64,000 bases of DNA. Origin: Chitinophaga jiangningensis. GTDB lineage: Bacteria; Bacteroidota; Bacteroidia; Chitinophagales; Chitinophagaceae. Positions within the stretch are counted from its first letter, which is position 1. Each line of letters begins with the position of its first letter. The stretch covers positions 744,001-808,000 of the forward strand of contig NZ_FRBL01000001.1 in NCBI RefSeq assembly GCF_900142605.1, written 5' to 3'. The notes beneath the pieces were generated by a model that searched no databases, was not told the DNA's origin, and saw only the letters and a list, made by a program, of their open reading frames with translations. This document shows, in pieces, positions 19,434-27,062 of this stretch. A program made the position numbers and the translations under genes.

Positions 19434-20054
19434 TTAAAGTTTGTGTTCTGGATGGGAATCTATAACGGGAACGGTTAAACTAAGTAGGTCATCCAAGTTG
19501 TAATCCTCCAGGTCGCACCCGGGAAATAACTGTACCTGAAATTCCAGTCTTATACCACTAACATTGTCCAAGCCTATCATTGAAATTGGATCAATTAGGA
19601 ATTCCTTCTGAGATTTTAAACCCAAACGGAAAAAGTTGCTATGCAACTTATGATGCCTGTCTATATGCTGTAATGCCTGGATAAAGCAGTGCCCGGCACG
19701 ATGCATATCATGCCAGTCACCATCAATTGAATGTGTGCTAGTAAGAGTAGCCTTGTTCTGCCACTTAACCTGGCCATCGCTGGTTAAGTAACTTGTAGTT
19801 AAAAAGAAAAGTACTAATCTGTAAGTCGTCCACTCCGATTGACCAGGCTGGCCAGCCATACGCGGAGGCATCATAAGCACCAAGGGGTACTTTGCCCCTG
19901 TTTGGGGCTTTACATCATCCTTTAGCACCTGCTCAAGTTGATCAGCAGATATCTCAGCTCCATAACGAGGGCAAATATGAAAACGTCCGGCAATCGCCTT
20001 TGACTTACTCAAAACGGCCCTAAACAAATCGTTTATGTAAGGTATTCCGATCAT
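19434..20054 (-). CDS. Hypothetical tail-region protein, possibly tail terminator
   Basis: A 206-aa protein with alternating strands and helices: a segment KYPLVLMMPPRMAG followed by TTYRLVLFFLTTSYLTSDG, then HRAGHCFIQALQHI. The strand-loop-strand-helix layout and the late strand LEFQVQLFPGCD resemble the layout of tail-terminator proteins, which cap the tail tube. The start overlaps the previous stop by four bases. The assignment is speculative. Confidence 0.5.
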   Translation of the reverse strand: MIGIPYINDLFRAVLSKSKAIAGRFHICPRYGAEISADQLEQVLKDDVKPQTGAKYPLVLMMPPRMAGQPGQSEWTTYRLVLFFLTTSYLTSDGQVKWQNKATLTSTHSIDGDWHDMHRAGHCFIQALQHIDRHHKLHSNFFRLGLKSQKEFLIDPISMIGLDNVSGIRLEFQVQLFPGCDLEDYNLDDLLSLTVPVIDSHPEHKL

Positions 20055-20458
20055 GCCTGTGCTGCGAGTTGGGAGGTGGAAAGAACTTTATCCCGGGCAA
20101 AATCCTGCATGATCATTTCCCGCAGGGCCTCTGCCTTTTGGTTAAACGCATCTGAAATCAATTCAGACTCCTCTACAAGGATAACATACTCCTCCAGGTG
20201 GCATCCCAGATCAGCTGGGTTACAATCCAAAAGATTATTATTAAGTACTGCCACCTGCATTAGTGATAGTTGTTCCTTAGGGGTTTTAAGCAAAGTCCTA
20301 TACTGGTCGGAGGTTAATCCAATTTTATTCTTGCTGGAAAACGATAACCCTATAAGAGCAACCTTATACCAACTTTCAGAAATTGGTACCACAGAAGGGA
20401 ACCTCTCGGTTGTCAAAGCCTCAGCAAATTGCTGTTCAGCTGATTTCACATTAGTCAT
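20051..20458 (-). CDS. Hypothetical phage protein
   Basis: A 135-aa, mainly helical protein (LTSDQYRTLLKTPKEQLSLM, EALREMIMQDFARDKVL) with overlapping start and stop relative to its neighbours. It has no membrane segment, signal peptide or recognised motif. Position in the early part of the morphogenesis operon suggests an assembly role. Confidence 0.5.
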   Translation of the reverse strand: MTNVKSAEQQFAEALTTERFPSVVPISESWYKVALIGLSFSSKNKIGLTSDQYRTLLKTPKEQLSLMQVAVLNNNLLDCNPADLGCHLEEYVILVEESELISDAFNQKAEALREMIMQDFARDKVLSTSQLAAQA

Positions 20459-20637
20459 GAAGATTTGGTTTTTTGGAGTTCAAAATCTAAATATTGAGCT
20501 TCTGCAAGCTCTTTTTCCTCTGAGGCATAAATCAGTACATCAAAAGCAGACGCATTACGGGCTGATTCAATGCTATTCATTCCGGAAGCGGCCTTATCAA
20601 AAACCTTTGTCTTTGCTATGGCCTTTAACATATTCAC
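20455..20637 (-). CDS. Very small phage protein, possible assembly factor
   Basis: A 60-aa Lys/Glu-rich helical protein (KAIAKTKVFDKAASG, then ASEEKELAEAQYLDFEL). Its start lies within a four-base overlap with the stop of the upstream gene and its stop overlaps the next start. Tail chaperone pairs are often produced by frameshifting or tight overlap; whether this small ORF is a frameshift partner of the upstream gene cannot be told from the sequence. Confidence 0.45.
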   Translation of the reverse strand: MNMLKAIAKTKVFDKAASGMNSIESARNASAFDVLIYASEEKELAEAQYLDFELQKTKSS

Positions 20638-21347
20638 CCAGCACCAGCGCTCGAAGTGCTCAGCTGTGTGGGGCTCATGTGTTTTAATCCTACTTCGTGC
20701 GAAAAGCGGGAAGTGTTGTAATAGATGCTCATTGAAGCGCTCAAAAAAAAAGCTACACTAAGTGCAATTTCTAATGGGAGGGATCTCATCAGCTGCAATC
20801 TTTGACTGTTTTCTCGTGTAAATTCTGCAGCATATTCTTCACCCTCTCTCCGCAAATAAATTGCACATAGCCTGAGCATCACGTCCCACTTACCTTGGCC
20901 AAAATCATATAGGTCCAGGGCTATTTGTTTGGCGTCAATGAATTCACCAAATCGCATACGATGCCCCGGATGCAGCTCTGGGGTACTAAGCTGCCACTTC
21001 TCACCATTGAAATAGTAGGTATCCTGTAGGACTATCTCCTGTTCATGTTGAAAGAGCTGAGCCAGGCTACTGTGGTAAATCTGCAAAATCTCGTCTGTAA
21101 AGGCAGATTGCCTTAAGACGTCAATATCAATTTCACTAAAAAAAGAAAAAGCGGCATAAGCCTTTTGCAGGTTTAAGTCCATTATTTCAATATCCCGTGG
21201 CACACCGTCTTCCATTGCCATTATGGAATCAAGATGGGCATCAAAAGCCTTACCGAATTGATTATGGAAGTCAATTCTTTGTCCGAGAGTAATTTCGGAC
21301 AATGACGAGGGAATGACTACCTCCATATCATTGATTAATATTCTCAT
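20634..21347 (-). CDS. Hypothetical phage protein (possible tail assembly chaperone)
   Basis: A 237-aa protein beginning with a short beta unit (MRILINDMEVVIPSSLSEIT) then a long helical region (LGQRIDFHNQFGKAFDAHL). This layout, with a helical protein encoded well ahead of the tape measure gene, fits a tail chaperone, but it could be another assembly factor. The C-terminus is Ser-rich and disordered. It overlaps the preceding gene by four bases. Confidence 0.5.
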   Translation of the reverse strand: MRILINDMEVVIPSSLSEITLGQRIDFHNQFGKAFDAHLDSIMAMEDGVPRDIEIMDLNLQKAYAAFSFFSEIDIDVLRQSAFTDEILQIYHSSLAQLFQHEQEIVLQDTYYFNGEKWQLSTPELHPGHRMRFGEFIDAKQIALDLYDFGQGKWDVMLRLCAIYLRREGEEYAAEFTRENSQRLQLMRSLPLEIALSVAFFLSASMSIYYNTSRFSHEVGLKHMSPTQLSTSSAGAG

Positions 21348-21964
21348 CGGTTGGAAGATTTCCTGCTTTCCTGTTTACCGGTAGATCCTGGGGTCTGCGA
21401 ATCTCCTGATTGCTTATTGACATTCTCGGCAATGTTGGTGGTACCGTTACCACCCAATTCGGTATCGATTCGCTTTTGCTCAGCAGATGAGGCAGCAGCT
21501 TCCTCTAATGCGCCGGCAATGTCTTCAATAAAGCGCAAGTCTACAGGGCGATCCCTGTAATCATCAATACCGGCTCTTTTGGCCACACCCCTTACAACAA
21601 GTTGATCCTCAGGCATGGTGTATGCGCTCAGGATACCAGCAGGATCCATTGTTGTGAACTGAGCCAGCAACATATCCACTTTACGAATAAATTCTGCTTT
21701 CCTGGCCTCATCCGGTGACAGATCCTCCTTCGTCAATAACTCAGGCCGGGAGATTTCGTCACCCATAAAATTTGTAATCGGCTCAAACTTATACAGGGCC
21801 TGCTGGGAAAGCCGTTTGGAGGGATATTTCAGACGATTTATGATAGCATCCATTCCTCCAATTACCACCAAGGAATAGGCTTTATGATCATCCGCAATAA
21901 GGGCTACGACATCCTCTTTCGCTTTTACGAGTATGTCTACAGCTAAATTCAGTTCATTTGCCAT
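21344..21964 (-). CDS. Hypothetical protein after the large terminase
   Basis: A 206-aa protein with an ordered helical N-terminal ~160 residues and an Asn/Ser/Gly-rich disordered tail ending in a basic patch. It is the first gene after the large terminase and is separated from it by about 35 bases. In other phages this slot is taken by the portal; this protein does not resemble one. A tail-tube-associated or structural role is possible. Confidence 0.5.
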   Translation of the reverse strand: MANELNLAVDILVKAKEDVVALIADDHKAYSLVVIGGMDAIINRLKYPSKRLSQQALYKFEPITNFMGDEISRPELLTKEDLSPDEARKAEFIRKVDMLLAQFTTMDPAGILSAYTMPEDQLVVRGVAKRAGIDDYRDRPVDLRFIEDIAGALEEAAASSAEQKRIDTELGGNGTTNIAENVNKQSGDSQTPGSTGKQESRKSSNR

Positions 21965-21999
21965 ATGTATTTATTTTAATTCAAAAATAATTAAAATAA

Positions 22000-23367
22000 T
22001 TATACAGCATTCAATAAATCATCGCTACCATTATGTTCTTTTGATGGGCTGGCTGTGGTAAACTTTTTCCGGCGCCGAATCTTCTTATACGTGGTATAAC
22101 CATAGCGTCCAGCATCCTTTGCGTGGTTATTTTTATCAACAGGTACATTTGTTGGTTGACCATTTTCATCTAATTGCCATTTATATTCCTGATTTTCTTC
22201 CCATAGTTCAGTGGAGGTATCAGTCATATAGTTTTCACATGCAATTATTGCTTTTATGCCATAAAGTACCGAATCCGGTCCTTTATCAGCGGGCTTTATC
22301 TGGTAAAAACCAAGGTCTTTTAGTTCATCAATGGATTTTGCCTCCGCGTTATCTGCAAAAATCAATGCGTTTTTAGGTACAGATAGAGCACGCATCTTCT
22401 TAGCCAAGGCGGGGTTTGTAAGACCGGTTTCGTAAATTACCTGATGCCAAAACAAACGACCATTATGCTCTTTCATTTCAACCAGAGCAACAGGATCCTC
22501 TGAGTAGCCAAAATCCAATCCATAGAAAGATGGATATGGTAGTGACCTAAAGAACTCCAGGGAAATGTGCTTAAATCCACGATATATACGGCCTCTCGCA
22601 CCCTCAGAAACCAAACCATTAATGTCGACGAACCAGGCTTCCTCATTATAAAACTGGCTATCAGGATCACCATAAGCCTGGTACTTCTCTATACTCTTTC
22701 GGTTCAGGTTTTTAATATTATCGCGATAGGTGCTATGTATACAAAGAATGTTGGGATTCTCCTTTGGAATAGCCCGATAATAGGGAACAGGGTTTCCATC
22801 TCGATCAAATACCTCAGCATCCACCAAATTGTAATAACGCTTTATTAGCCAGTGATTTCGGCTGGGTGGGTTATATAGGAATATTATTTGAATGTCATCG
22901 ATTTTATCGGTACGAATTGAATCATCCAATTTATTTACGTCCTCCTCATAATTCTCATCAGCCTCTTCGCAGGCAACATGGGTAATCCCTGCCAGTGATT
23001 TAAGTTTTGCACTGCGGTTACCAGCTGACTTCTTGAAACCTTTACTAATGATAGTATTGCCTGTCGGTTTGTACCGTACAGTCATCTGGGACTCATTGAA
23101 TTCAAAGTCGTTTTCATCGAAATCAGACTCCTCAACCCTGTCTTTGAAATCTTGCCAAAGGGATGAGCGAATATCCCCAAATACATGCCTAAGGAATGCT
23201 CCACGAAAATATTTAGGCTGAGTAATTAGAAATAAGAAATAACTGGTTACAAAATAGGATCGGCCGGCGGCTCTACCTCCCCATATGTGGATGTACCTGG
23301 CCAAAGTTTTGAATACTGCCTGGTATACCTTGCTAAATTTAAACCTATGCTCCACCATAGTCTTCAA
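22000..23367 (-). CDS. terL: Terminase large subunit (PBSX-type)
   Basis: A 455-aa packaging ATPase/nuclease. The N-terminal ATPase carries a P-loop-like GGRAAGRS at residues 30-37, in which the usual Lys is Arg36, and a Walker B segment THVACEEADE. The C-terminal RNase H-like nuclease has YGLDFGYSEDP, FADNAEAKS and the late NNHAKDAGRYGY motif. It uses ATP to pump DNA through the portal and cuts the concatemer. The start overlaps the small terminase by 23 bases; an internal ATG three codons later is also possible. The Arg in the P-loop is notable. Confidence 0.93.
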   Translation of the reverse strand: MKTMVEHRFKFSKVYQAVFKTLARYIHIWGGRAAGRSYFVTSYFLFLITQPKYFRGAFLRHVFGDIRSSLWQDFKDRVEESDFDENDFEFNESQMTVRYKPTGNTIISKGFKKSAGNRSAKLKSLAGITHVACEEADENYEEDVNKLDDSIRTDKIDDIQIIFLYNPPSRNHWLIKRYYNLVDAEVFDRDGNPVPYYRAIPKENPNILCIHSTYRDNIKNLNRKSIEKYQAYGDPDSQFYNEEAWFVDINGLVSEGARGRIYRGFKHISLEFFRSLPYPSFYGLDFGYSEDPVALVEMKEHNGRLFWHQVIYETGLTNPALAKKMRALSVPKNALIFADNAEAKSIDELKDLGFYQIKPADKGPDSVLYGIKAIIACENYMTDTSTELWEENQEYKWQLDENGQPTNVPVDKNNHAKDAGRYGYTTYKKIRRRKKFTTASPSKEHNGSDDLLNAV

Positions 23368-23779
23368 AAATTACACGGTGGACAGTTTCCGTGGGCATTA
23401 AAGGCTTCCCATCCTTACCCGAATGTTCCAACTTTTGCGGAGCTGCTATCCCTTCAAGCTTGATAATTTCTTTTTCGACTGCCAGCTGGGCATGCATTCC
23501 GGCAGGTGTACCGATATATTCGGCCTTCATACTCCGCTTTAATTTCTGCAATGACTCTATGCGCCTTGCGAGCTTTTCATTAATTTCAGCCTGCGCAGCC
23601 TTTGACCACCTCTCTCTCGCACATTTAATATAACGCTTTGCCTGACGCTCCTCCAGGTCCCATTTTTTTATGATCTGGGAAATAACGTCCTGATATGGCC
23701 AATCATCAACCAGCCATTCCTGAACGATTCGGATTCTACGTTCATATTCAACTTTATCAACACGTGGTGTATTAGGCAT
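23345..23779 (-). CDS. terS: Terminase small subunit
   Basis: A 144-aa protein with an N-terminal HTH-like region (residues ~10-60: EWLVDDWPYQDVISQIIKKW, then EERQAKRYI) and a following coiled coil, typical of small terminases that recognise packaging sites. The motif EIIKLEGIAAPQKLE near residue 110 is common in small terminases of Bacteroidota phages. It overlaps the large subunit. The DNA site it recognises (pac or cos) is not identified. Confidence 0.85.
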   Translation of the reverse strand: MPNTPRVDKVEYERRIRIVQEWLVDDWPYQDVISQIIKKWDLEERQAKRYIKCARERWSKAAQAEINEKLARRIESLQKLKRSMKAEYIGTPAGMHAQLAVEKEIIKLEGIAAPQKLEHSGKDGKPLMPTETVHRVIFEDYGGA

Positions 23780-24020
23780 TCGGAATCATCCTTTTGATAA
23801 CTGCGATATGTCTGGTTAACTCATGAATGCGGTCGCGAAGTTTAATTGCTTCTATTTCCCGCATACGTTTGATCTCAGCATCTCCATTTTGAATAGGAGA
23901 ATCACTGTCATAAGCCTTTAGGGCAATTGAATTGATACCTAATTCCTCCTGTAGGTAATCTATAACGATTTGTCTGACTTCGACCATGAACATTACTTTA
24001 GCTGATGATTCCATATCCAA
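23772..24020 (-). CDS. Hypothetical small protein upstream of the terminase
   Basis: An 82-aa protein. Residues ~14-40 contain a Glu-rich helix (VRQIVIDYLQEELGI) and residues ~52-80 another coiled-coil-like helix (KRMREIEAIKLRDRIHELTR). It overlaps the small terminase start by eight bases. Likely a co-transcribed late gene of unknown function. Confidence 0.5.
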   Translation of the reverse strand: MDMESSAKVMFMVEVRQIVIDYLQEELGINSIALKAYDSDSPIQNGDAEIKRMREIEAIKLRDRIHELTRHIAVIKRMIPNA

Positions 24021-24051
24021 TAAAATTTGATTGAATATGAAAATAAATTAT

Positions 24052-24750
24052 TTACATAACATTCCAGAATACTGTCACACCCGGAATCGGCTGCAAATCA
24101 TTCAATACTTCCCAAGCCTTTAAATCGTAGTTGCTGCACGACGGAAAAGGAGAATTACAGGAAGATTCTTTTTCAAATGGTTTGGGATAAACATATCGAG
24201 TAAAACGAGGATGTGCGACAGAGCATTCTTTGCCTACCTGCACACCTATCACTTTAGAGGTAGTTGTACCTCTCAGTATTCCCTGCAAAAGGGTACCACT
24301 ACCAACAGCGCAGACTATGGTGTCTGGTTCTACCCCTATGGTAGCAATAAGCAGGCGGCAACGCGTAGCAATTGCATTTATAGCTAACTCACTATTAGCA
24401 CCAAATGGTAAGAGTTCAGAATCTGGCACCAACCGGCAATATTCCTTTGCTTTGGCGGTAACCACACTGAGATAACCGGCGTTCACCTGGTGGATTTCCG
24501 CACCGAGTTGTTCACAACGCAATGTATTCGCATGAGGATTTTTACGCTTTGCGCAGAAAATAATTGCTTTTTTGCCTATGTGCTGGCAGATAGCAGATAA
24601 AGCAATCTGAAAGCCGCCATACACAGGAGAGGCGTATACGAACTGTTTAGCAGTGGGATTAAGCAACTGCTGGATGAATATACTCTTTGTTCCTCCCAGT
24701 AATAGATCATCTCGTAAGACAAGGATACCGTTATGCTGTTCGATTATCAT
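24052..24750 (-). CDS. PLP-dependent (fold type II) enzyme-like phage protein
   Basis: A 232-aa protein resembling the tryptophan synthase beta/ACC deaminase/cysteine synthase superfamily. Lys22 in LLLGGTKS is at the position of the PLP-binding lysine. A YGGFQIALSAIC segment resembles the substrate-binding loop, CEQLGAEIHQVNAGY matches the LGA-E-x-x-V signature, and VGSGTLLQGILRG resembles the phosphate-binding Gly-rich loop near the C-terminus. It is shorter than ordinary family members (around 300 aa or more). It lies two bases after the ParB-methyltransferase gene, so the two are coupled. Substrate unknown; a role in DNA-base modification is inference. Confidence 0.7.
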   Translation of the reverse strand: MIIEQHNGILVLRDDLLLGGTKSIFIQQLLNPTAKQFVYASPVYGGFQIALSAICQHIGKKAIIFCAKRKNPHANTLRCEQLGAEIHQVNAGYLSVVTAKAKEYCRLVPDSELLPFGANSELAINAIATRCRLLIATIGVEPDTIVCAVGSGTLLQGILRGTTTSKVIGVQVGKECSVAHPRFTRYVYPKPFEKESSCNSPFPSCSNYDLKAWEVLNDLQPIPGVTVFWNVM

Positions 24751-24752
24751 TA

Positions 24753-26231
24753 TTATTTTTTTTCAACATCTGAAATAGGTAAATCTGATTCCAGATCTGT
24801 CTGGACATTAGGAAAATTGAATTTAATAGCCTTGGGATCGCCTTTATAAAAAACCAGAACATTCTGATGTGTCTTACCAACTTTCCGGTAATGCGAGAAC
24901 TGCCGACCCACCCTGATAGGCATGCTTCCTGCAACGTTTATGAGTATCATTTCATTGTAATACTGTAATCCAGTATCTCGGAAGGCTTGGACGGTTTCCC
25001 CAACAAAATCACGGTAATTGCCTTTTTTGTCTCGAATCTCGCCCACAATAAAGCATGCAAAACGATCGTCTTTTAAAAGTTTGCAGGAGTCAGCGATAAT
25101 CGCCCGGTATGTACTTAAAAACTCATCCCACGACATGTTGGAAAGGTCGTTCGCATCAGAACTATATTGTTCAAGGTCAAAATAGGGTGGACAAGAAAAG
25201 ATAAGATCTGCTTGTATACTTGGAATAATACTTTGAATATTTTTGCTGTCGCCTTCATACCAAATGGGTTGCGTCTCCATTTTGATGCTGGCAGCTTGCC
25301 TGCGATTGGCTTCTACCTGATCTGCTCGTAAATCTATACCATAATAAGGATAGTTGAGCATACCGGCAACAATCCCCCTGACTGACCCACCAGCAAAAGG
25401 GTCAACGATTGTCCCGCCGGAAGGCGTAAACCAAGTATATAGGATTTCACTAAGGACGGGATCGAAGATACTAGCACCGCCATAAAGATGAATTCCTTTT
25501 TTACGAGCCTCTTCCAATATTTCATCCCAGCTCGGTTCCCGTTGCAGCACAGTACGCATTTCATTACGCAGTTCGTAAACGGCCGGCGCCTGCCCGGATT
25601 CGGATATTAAGTCAACATTCTCCCGACTTTCCTGAGAATCAAAACCGAGTCCATGCCACTTTTTTTTTCGATCCTGCCAGTATCCTTGACGGGAATCCAA
25701 GATTGAAAACGGTGGAATGATAAATCGCTCCTGTAACGAGCTTTTAACCTTCTCCTGGTGTTCTTCTTCAGAGTGATTCATTGCTCCTTCAAAACTGATG
25801 GGATCAAAGTCAGGCAGGTTGATTTCAAACTTAATTTCATCATAGGGTAACTCAAAAGCTTCCAGAAAATCAATAAGGCCTTCCTGAGTGATTTTCGCAT
25901 AAACGGATGAATATTGAAGTACAAGCTTTGCCGCTTCCTGCCTATCCGCGCAGTCAATAAATGTTGCCGGCAATTGATCTGGTATCTGGTGACCATCTTC
26001 TAACAACTCCGTTAGTAATAAGGATCGGTGGAATCCGTCAAGGCAAAAAATAATACCAGCAGAATCCTGCCATACATAAAAAGGCTGTGAAAAACTATTG
26101 TTAATTATAGACTTTTTCAGCTTTTCCTTATCCAAACCTGACCAATCTTTAAATTGGTCATTCTGTAAAAACTGTAATTGGCGCCAGTCTATGGATTCGG
26201 TTTTAATTACGCGGGATGTAATGGATCTCAT
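24753..26231 (-). CDS. ParB-like domain fused to DNA methyltransferase
   Basis: A 492-aa fusion. The N-terminus is a ParB/Srx-type domain with CLDGFHRS at about 64-70 (the DGxHR motif shared by ParB nucleases and ParB-fold serine kinases). A linker leads to a DNA methyltransferase domain from about residue 220: SAM-binding motif VDPFAGGS (276-283) and catalytic CPPY (347-350), of the N6-adenine/N4-cytosine class with motif I first. Such fusions are common in phages near the terminase, probably for DNA protection or modification. It is preceded by a palindromic operator and a TAnnTTTG-like box and followed by the PLP-type enzyme. Confidence 0.85.
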   Translation of the reverse strand: MRSITSRVIKTESIDWRQLQFLQNDQFKDWSGLDKEKLKKSIINNSFSQPFYVWQDSAGIIFCLDGFHRSLLLTELLEDGHQIPDQLPATFIDCADRQEAAKLVLQYSSVYAKITQEGLIDFLEAFELPYDEIKFEINLPDFDPISFEGAMNHSEEEHQEKVKSSLQERFIIPPFSILDSRQGYWQDRKKKWHGLGFDSQESRENVDLISESGQAPAVYELRNEMRTVLQREPSWDEILEEARKKGIHLYGGASIFDPVLSEILYTWFTPSGGTIVDPFAGGSVRGIVAGMLNYPYYGIDLRADQVEANRRQAASIKMETQPIWYEGDSKNIQSIIPSIQADLIFSCPPYFDLEQYSSDANDLSNMSWDEFLSTYRAIIADSCKLLKDDRFACFIVGEIRDKKGNYRDFVGETVQAFRDTGLQYYNEMILINVAGSMPIRVGRQFSHYRKVGKTHQNVLVFYKGDPKAIKFNFPNVQTDLESDLPISDVEKK

Positions 26232-26247
26232 AAATAATGCCTTTATG

Positions 26248-26271
26248 GTGTCATATTATGACACAAAAGTA
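26248..26271 (-). promoter_or_regulatory. Operator palindrome and -7-like box before the methyltransferase
   Basis: A 17-bp inverted repeat (GTGTCATA-T-TATGACAC, 26248-26264) lies 16 bases upstream of the methyltransferase start. On the minus strand a TACTTTTG box (26271-26264) matches the Bacteroidota -7 consensus TAnnTTTG, with its inner edge overlapping the palindrome. No clear TTG at -33 is present. The overlap of operator and transcription start suggests repression of the late operon, possibly by a dimeric HTH regulator. Confidence 0.5.
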
Positions 26272-26301
26272 ATTATTTTAATTATTTATGAATTATATTA
26301 A

Positions 26302-26454
26302 TTACTTCTCAGCCCGCATTATTAATATTTCCTCTATGATAGCATTTAAATCATATTCCCCCTTCATGATATCCAATAAAATTATGGTGGGAAGAGTAGC
26401 TATAAAGGTTTCCAAATCCACTATGCGGGAAGTTTCTTGATTGTCCATAATCAT
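26302..26454 (-). CDS. Small acidic protein (50 aa)
   Basis: A short reading frame of 50 codons, starting MIMDNQETSRIVDLETFIATL and ending at a TAA. It is Ile/Leu- and Glu-rich and helical. An internal ATG at 26448 gives a 48-aa form. It lies between the XRE regulator and the methyltransferase, in the same direction. Coding is inferred from codon regularity and length. It could be a small antirepressor or regulator cofactor, but no function is assigned. Confidence 0.4.
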   Translation of the reverse strand: MIMDNQETSRIVDLETFIATLPTIILLDIMKGEYDLNAIIEEILIMRAEK

Positions 26455-26509
26455 TTTTTCCAGCAATATTGGGGTGTATTGTTTACAATATCAAGGCTTG
26501 GGCAGTTTC

Positions 26510-26737
26510 TTATTTGGACTCGGGAGGATAAAGATCATTTAGCGTAATTCCAAGGGCATTAGCAATTCGGACAACAGTTGTGAAGTGCAAGTCTTTTCTG
26601 CCTTTCTCTATTTTAGAAATATCCTGATTGGATATGCCTGTGACAATTTCAAGGTCAAGCTGAGTGAGATTTTGACCTTTTCTGGCAGCTTTGATGCGCT
26701 CCCCTAAGCGTTTCAATATTAATTGTTTTTCGTCCAC
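26510..26737 (-). CDS. XRE-family regulator with GTG start
   Basis: A 75-aa Cro/CI-type HTH protein (LGERIKAARKGQNLTQLDLE, then TGISNQDISKIEKGRKDLHF). It opens with GTG; no ATG is available. The segment matches the HTH_3 pattern of small phage repressors. The gene reads left while the histidine-kinase island reads right, with a 14-bp palindrome (26772-26785) upstream. It may regulate the late operon, the island or both. Confidence 0.8.
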   Translation of the reverse strand: MDEKQLILKRLGERIKAARKGQNLTQLDLEIVTGISNQDISKIEKGRKDLHFTTVVRIANALGITLNDLYPPESK

Positions 26738-26771
26738 CTTTAAATTTGGCGGAACCGTGCTTTATAAAAAT

Positions 26772-26785
26772 CGGTCGATCGACCG
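26772..26785. promoter_or_regulatory. Perfect 14-bp palindrome, probable operator
   Basis: CGGTCGA-TCGACCG is a perfect dyad, 34 bases upstream of the XRE start and about 28 bases before a rightward TAnnTTTG box. This is where a self-regulating operator controlling divergent promoters would be expected. Binding by the XRE protein is inferred. Confidence 0.55.
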
Positions 26786-26813
26786 GAATTTTAAAAAAAA
26801 CATTATATTCGCT

Positions 26814-26821
26814 TATCTTTG
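26814..26821 (+). promoter_or_regulatory. Rightward -7 box before the histidine kinase leader
   Basis: TATCTTTG matches the Bacteroidota -7 consensus TAnnTTTG exactly. A transcript starting near 26,828 would have a leader of about 235 bases before the kinase start at 27,063. No good -33 TTG is visible at the usual spacing, so the promoter may need an activator or be weak. Confidence 0.45.
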
Positions 26822-26877
26822 CAAATTCTGTCAAAAATTGAATTGCATCGGCATCGTACTCGAGGCTGATCGGCTGG

Positions 26878-27030
26878 GCCGCCAAACCACAGGCTGATCA
26901 TGTAACTGGTTACGAGGCCCGCGTATATTTTTGTGCGCGGGCTCTTTTCTAAAACTCTAAATGTGGTTTAGCGGCCATCTGGAGTGGATGATTTGAGTCC
27001 CGCGCACTTCTATATAACAATGGTGCGCGG
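26878..27030 (+). ncRNA. Structured leader with mutually exclusive stems upstream of the histidine kinase
   Basis: Segment A (GCCCGCG, 26917-26923) pairs with B (CGCGGGC, 26936-26942). B extended (GTGCGCGGG, 26933-26941) also pairs with C (CCCGCGCAC, 26999-27007). C pairs with D (GTGCGCGG, 27023-27030). An outer 13-bp helix with one mismatch joins 26878-26890 to 26963-26975. A-B is followed by TCTTTTCT, giving a terminator-like arm, and B-C would compete with it. This is the layout of an attenuator or a regulatory RNA. Small ORFs or a ligand are not apparent, and the RNA is inferred from sequence only. Confidence 0.5.
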
Positions 27031-27062
27031 TTCCATATATACACCTCAAAAACAGAACCGTA

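Noticed and set aside
26655..26885. 76-codon frame on the minus strand overlapping the XRE gene
   Set aside because: It is an out-of-frame shadow that covers the operator region and lacks any domain signature.
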